64,000 nt of DNA from Roseobacter sp. SK209-2-6 (GTDB taxonomy: Bacteria; Pseudomonadota; Alphaproteobacteria; Rhodobacterales; Rhodobacteraceae). Within the stretch, counting starts at the first letter, position 1. The number at the start of each line of letters is the position of its first letter. Made by a program: the position numbers and the translations under genes. The notes beneath the pieces were generated by a model. That model was not told the origin of the DNA and did no database searches. It saw only the letters and a list, made by a program, of their open reading frames with translations. This document shows, one piece after another, positions 62,783-64,000 of this stretch. The DNA lies in NCBI RefSeq assembly GCF_000169455.1, contig NZ_AAYC01000006.1, positions 1-64,000 of the forward strand, read 5' to 3'.

Positions 62783-63725
62783 CGTTAAAGGCAAAAAACT
62801 TAAGTGGAAACATGCCAGGAGCCGGTTGAAAGGGAATAGCAGCCTAAGGAAGATAGCTAATCTCTGTATTCAGCTCAATCGACACCCCTCCTAACCTGCT
62901 GCCGAACCCATCACCTGGATCAGAATGGTCTTTAGGAACCTGGCAGAAATTGCACGCATGACCCCACCCTCGTTTCATGAGACATTCAAATTTGTGACTG
63001 TCACCCAGCTAATGACGAACATGATAGCCCGTGTTTGGCTTGAGCTAGGGAAATCTGTTTAGGAGAGATCTTCCATCCCAATAGCGGGTTTTGAAATAGA
63101 CTAATAGAGCCTTGACATTCCAGCCATACTTATTTGCGGCACGAACGTCCGCTCTTGGGAAGCCACAGAGCAGTGCGCTGGGGGCAGCCTATGGCCATCT
63201 ATGACGTATCATGATCCTCTGGGATTTGAATTTGCAAAGGGCGCTTCCTGCGCATTGCGGTCCTCCTACCCAGCCTATGAGTGACCCCGCCGCTCAGTTG
63301 ACCGCTAGAGGTCAGCTACCAGCCCAAAGCAGACAGGGCGTCCTACACCTCGGGCGGATAGCTGTCATTGGCCGCGTCTGCGACGGTTCCGCGCCAGACA
63401 GGCAAAAGCGGTCATTCAACCCCTTGCTGGCCGAAGCCTACATACTGCACTACTCACCAAGGTCGGCTGAACGCAGATAGTGACCTTTGCAAGTCCGGCG
63501 ATCTCGCCTCCGCAGTCATTCAGAAAAGCCAATCTAGTAGCCTTGAGCACAAACCGAATAAAACGTCTCTTACCGTTTAGAGGAAAGAACCGCTTCCCTT
63601 GAAGGCCTTACACTATTGCTTCATGTGGGCTCTACTAAGTCTCCAAATCAAATATGCCAACAGGGTGTGGTTTTTCTGTCAAATTACCAGCGATAGGTCT
63701 CTCTGCAATTCATCCTACGCCCCCA
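62783..63725. other. 943-bp region without recognisable genes
   Basis: No frame here has a ribosome-binding site, known family or sensible composition, and I see no tRNA, rRNA or strong terminator. Several short stretches such as GCGGTCATTCAACC and AACGCAGATAGTGACC look like decayed coding DNA. It probably represents the remains of a lost gene between rpoE and the hydrolase. Confidence 0.5.
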
Positions 63726-64000
63726 TCAGCTGGCAAAGAAATCCAAAAGAGTATTGTTGAAAAGAACTGGTTTTTCTAGATGCACAGCATGGGCACAACC
63801 CGGAATCACTGAAAGATTGGCTCCTTTGATAGATTGCCACAATTGTTCAGTCTGACACCATGGATAGGTACGATCATGATCTCCCCAAATCACCAAAGTT
63901 CTTGATTTGATTGCCTCCAAGTTTTTGAAACCACTCCACCCCTGCATCGCTTGCAGGCCTGTCTGGATCGCACCCAGGCTGCACTGTTCTGCGATCTCTG
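63726..64000 (-). CDS. Alpha/beta hydrolase (partial, N-terminus outside window)
   Basis: The last 91 residues of an alpha/beta-hydrolase-fold enzyme; the frame is open to the right edge. VIWGDHDRTYPWCQTEQL supplies the catalytic Asp strand (GDHD), and CAHAVHLEKPVLFNNTLLDF contains the catalytic His (GCAHAVHLEKP). The nucleophile Ser lies beyond the window. The subfamily cannot be set from this part. Confidence 0.8.
   Translation of the reverse strand, partial: EIAEQCSLGAIQTGLQAMQGWSGFKNLEAIKSRTLVIWGDHDRTYPWCQTEQLWQSIKGANLSVIPGCAHAVHLEKPVLFNNTLLDFFAS

Noticed and set aside
1-64000. CRISPR array or cas genes
   Set aside because: No regularly spaced direct repeats and no Cas-like proteins were seen anywhere in the window.

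Overview
The window looks like the chromosome of a marine alphaproteobacterium of the order Rhodobacterales, most likely a Roseobacter-group genus related to Ruegeria, Phaeobacter or Tritonibacter. The evidence is the gene content and order: yajC-secD-secF followed by ccmAB, a heterotetrameric sarcosine oxidase operon, ccmI-ruvX, a Zn-ligand-complete RpoE-ChrR singlet-oxygen module with its Cfa/flavoprotein/DUF1365 cluster, a VPLPA-CTERM protein, and Mu-like phage genes of the type found in Rhodobacter. No rRNA, tRNA or CRISPR array was recognised.

Region 1 (1-24.6 kb) is housekeeping DNA. On the minus strand are ccmB (cut by the left edge), ccmA, an Mth938-like gene, secF, secD and yajC. serS is divergent. 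Then come an HhH/lysine-rich protein, a fatty acid desaturase, and the outer-membrane assembly group der-bamB-YfgM-like. An RND efflux pair, a VPLPA-CTERM secreted protein, an Atm1-type ABC exporter, a large LysM protein, a LOG-family enzyme and a lipoprotein follow. Many of these units end in clear intrinsic terminators.

Region 2 (24.6-38 kb) has sodB, an FkbM methyltransferase, a tandem trio of 140-residue secreted two-cysteine proteins with no recognised function, the sarcosine oxidase operon soxB-D-A-G, ccmI-ruvX-DUF1289, a putative iron/2-oxoglutarate oxygenase and dusA.

Region 3 (38.0-48.5 kb) is a graveyard of mobile DNA at the 5' end of dusA, a known integration hot spot. It holds a frameshifted tyrosine integrase, a frameshifted PrtN-like regulator, a broken IS3-family element carrying four short hairpin segments, and the early region of a Mu-like prophage. 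In the prophage, the transposase has three in-frame stops and has lost its catalytic glutamate, and muB is almost entirely deleted. HU, DUF3164, GemA and a Mor-like gene remain open. At least seven single-base indels, six of them in homopolymers, lie in this region and none was noticed outside it.

Region 4 (48.5-54 kb) is a LysR-controlled cluster of two tandem cytochrome P460-family proteins, an acetolactate-synthase-like ThDP enzyme and an aldehyde dehydrogenase. I do not recognise this as a named pathway.

Region 5 (54.4-62.8 kb) is an RpoE-ChrR regulon. Four promoters fit one rule, TGATCC (once AGATCC), 16 bases, CGTA. They precede rpoE-chrR, a fasciclin gene, DUF1365-SDR, and the flavoprotein-cfa-CHI-like-MFS-DUF3833 operon. 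At rpoE and DUF1365 the -10 element ends 8 bases before the ATG and there is no Shine-Dalgarno sequence, so leaderless mRNAs are predicted. The window ends with about 0.9 kb without recognisable genes and a partial alpha/beta hydrolase.
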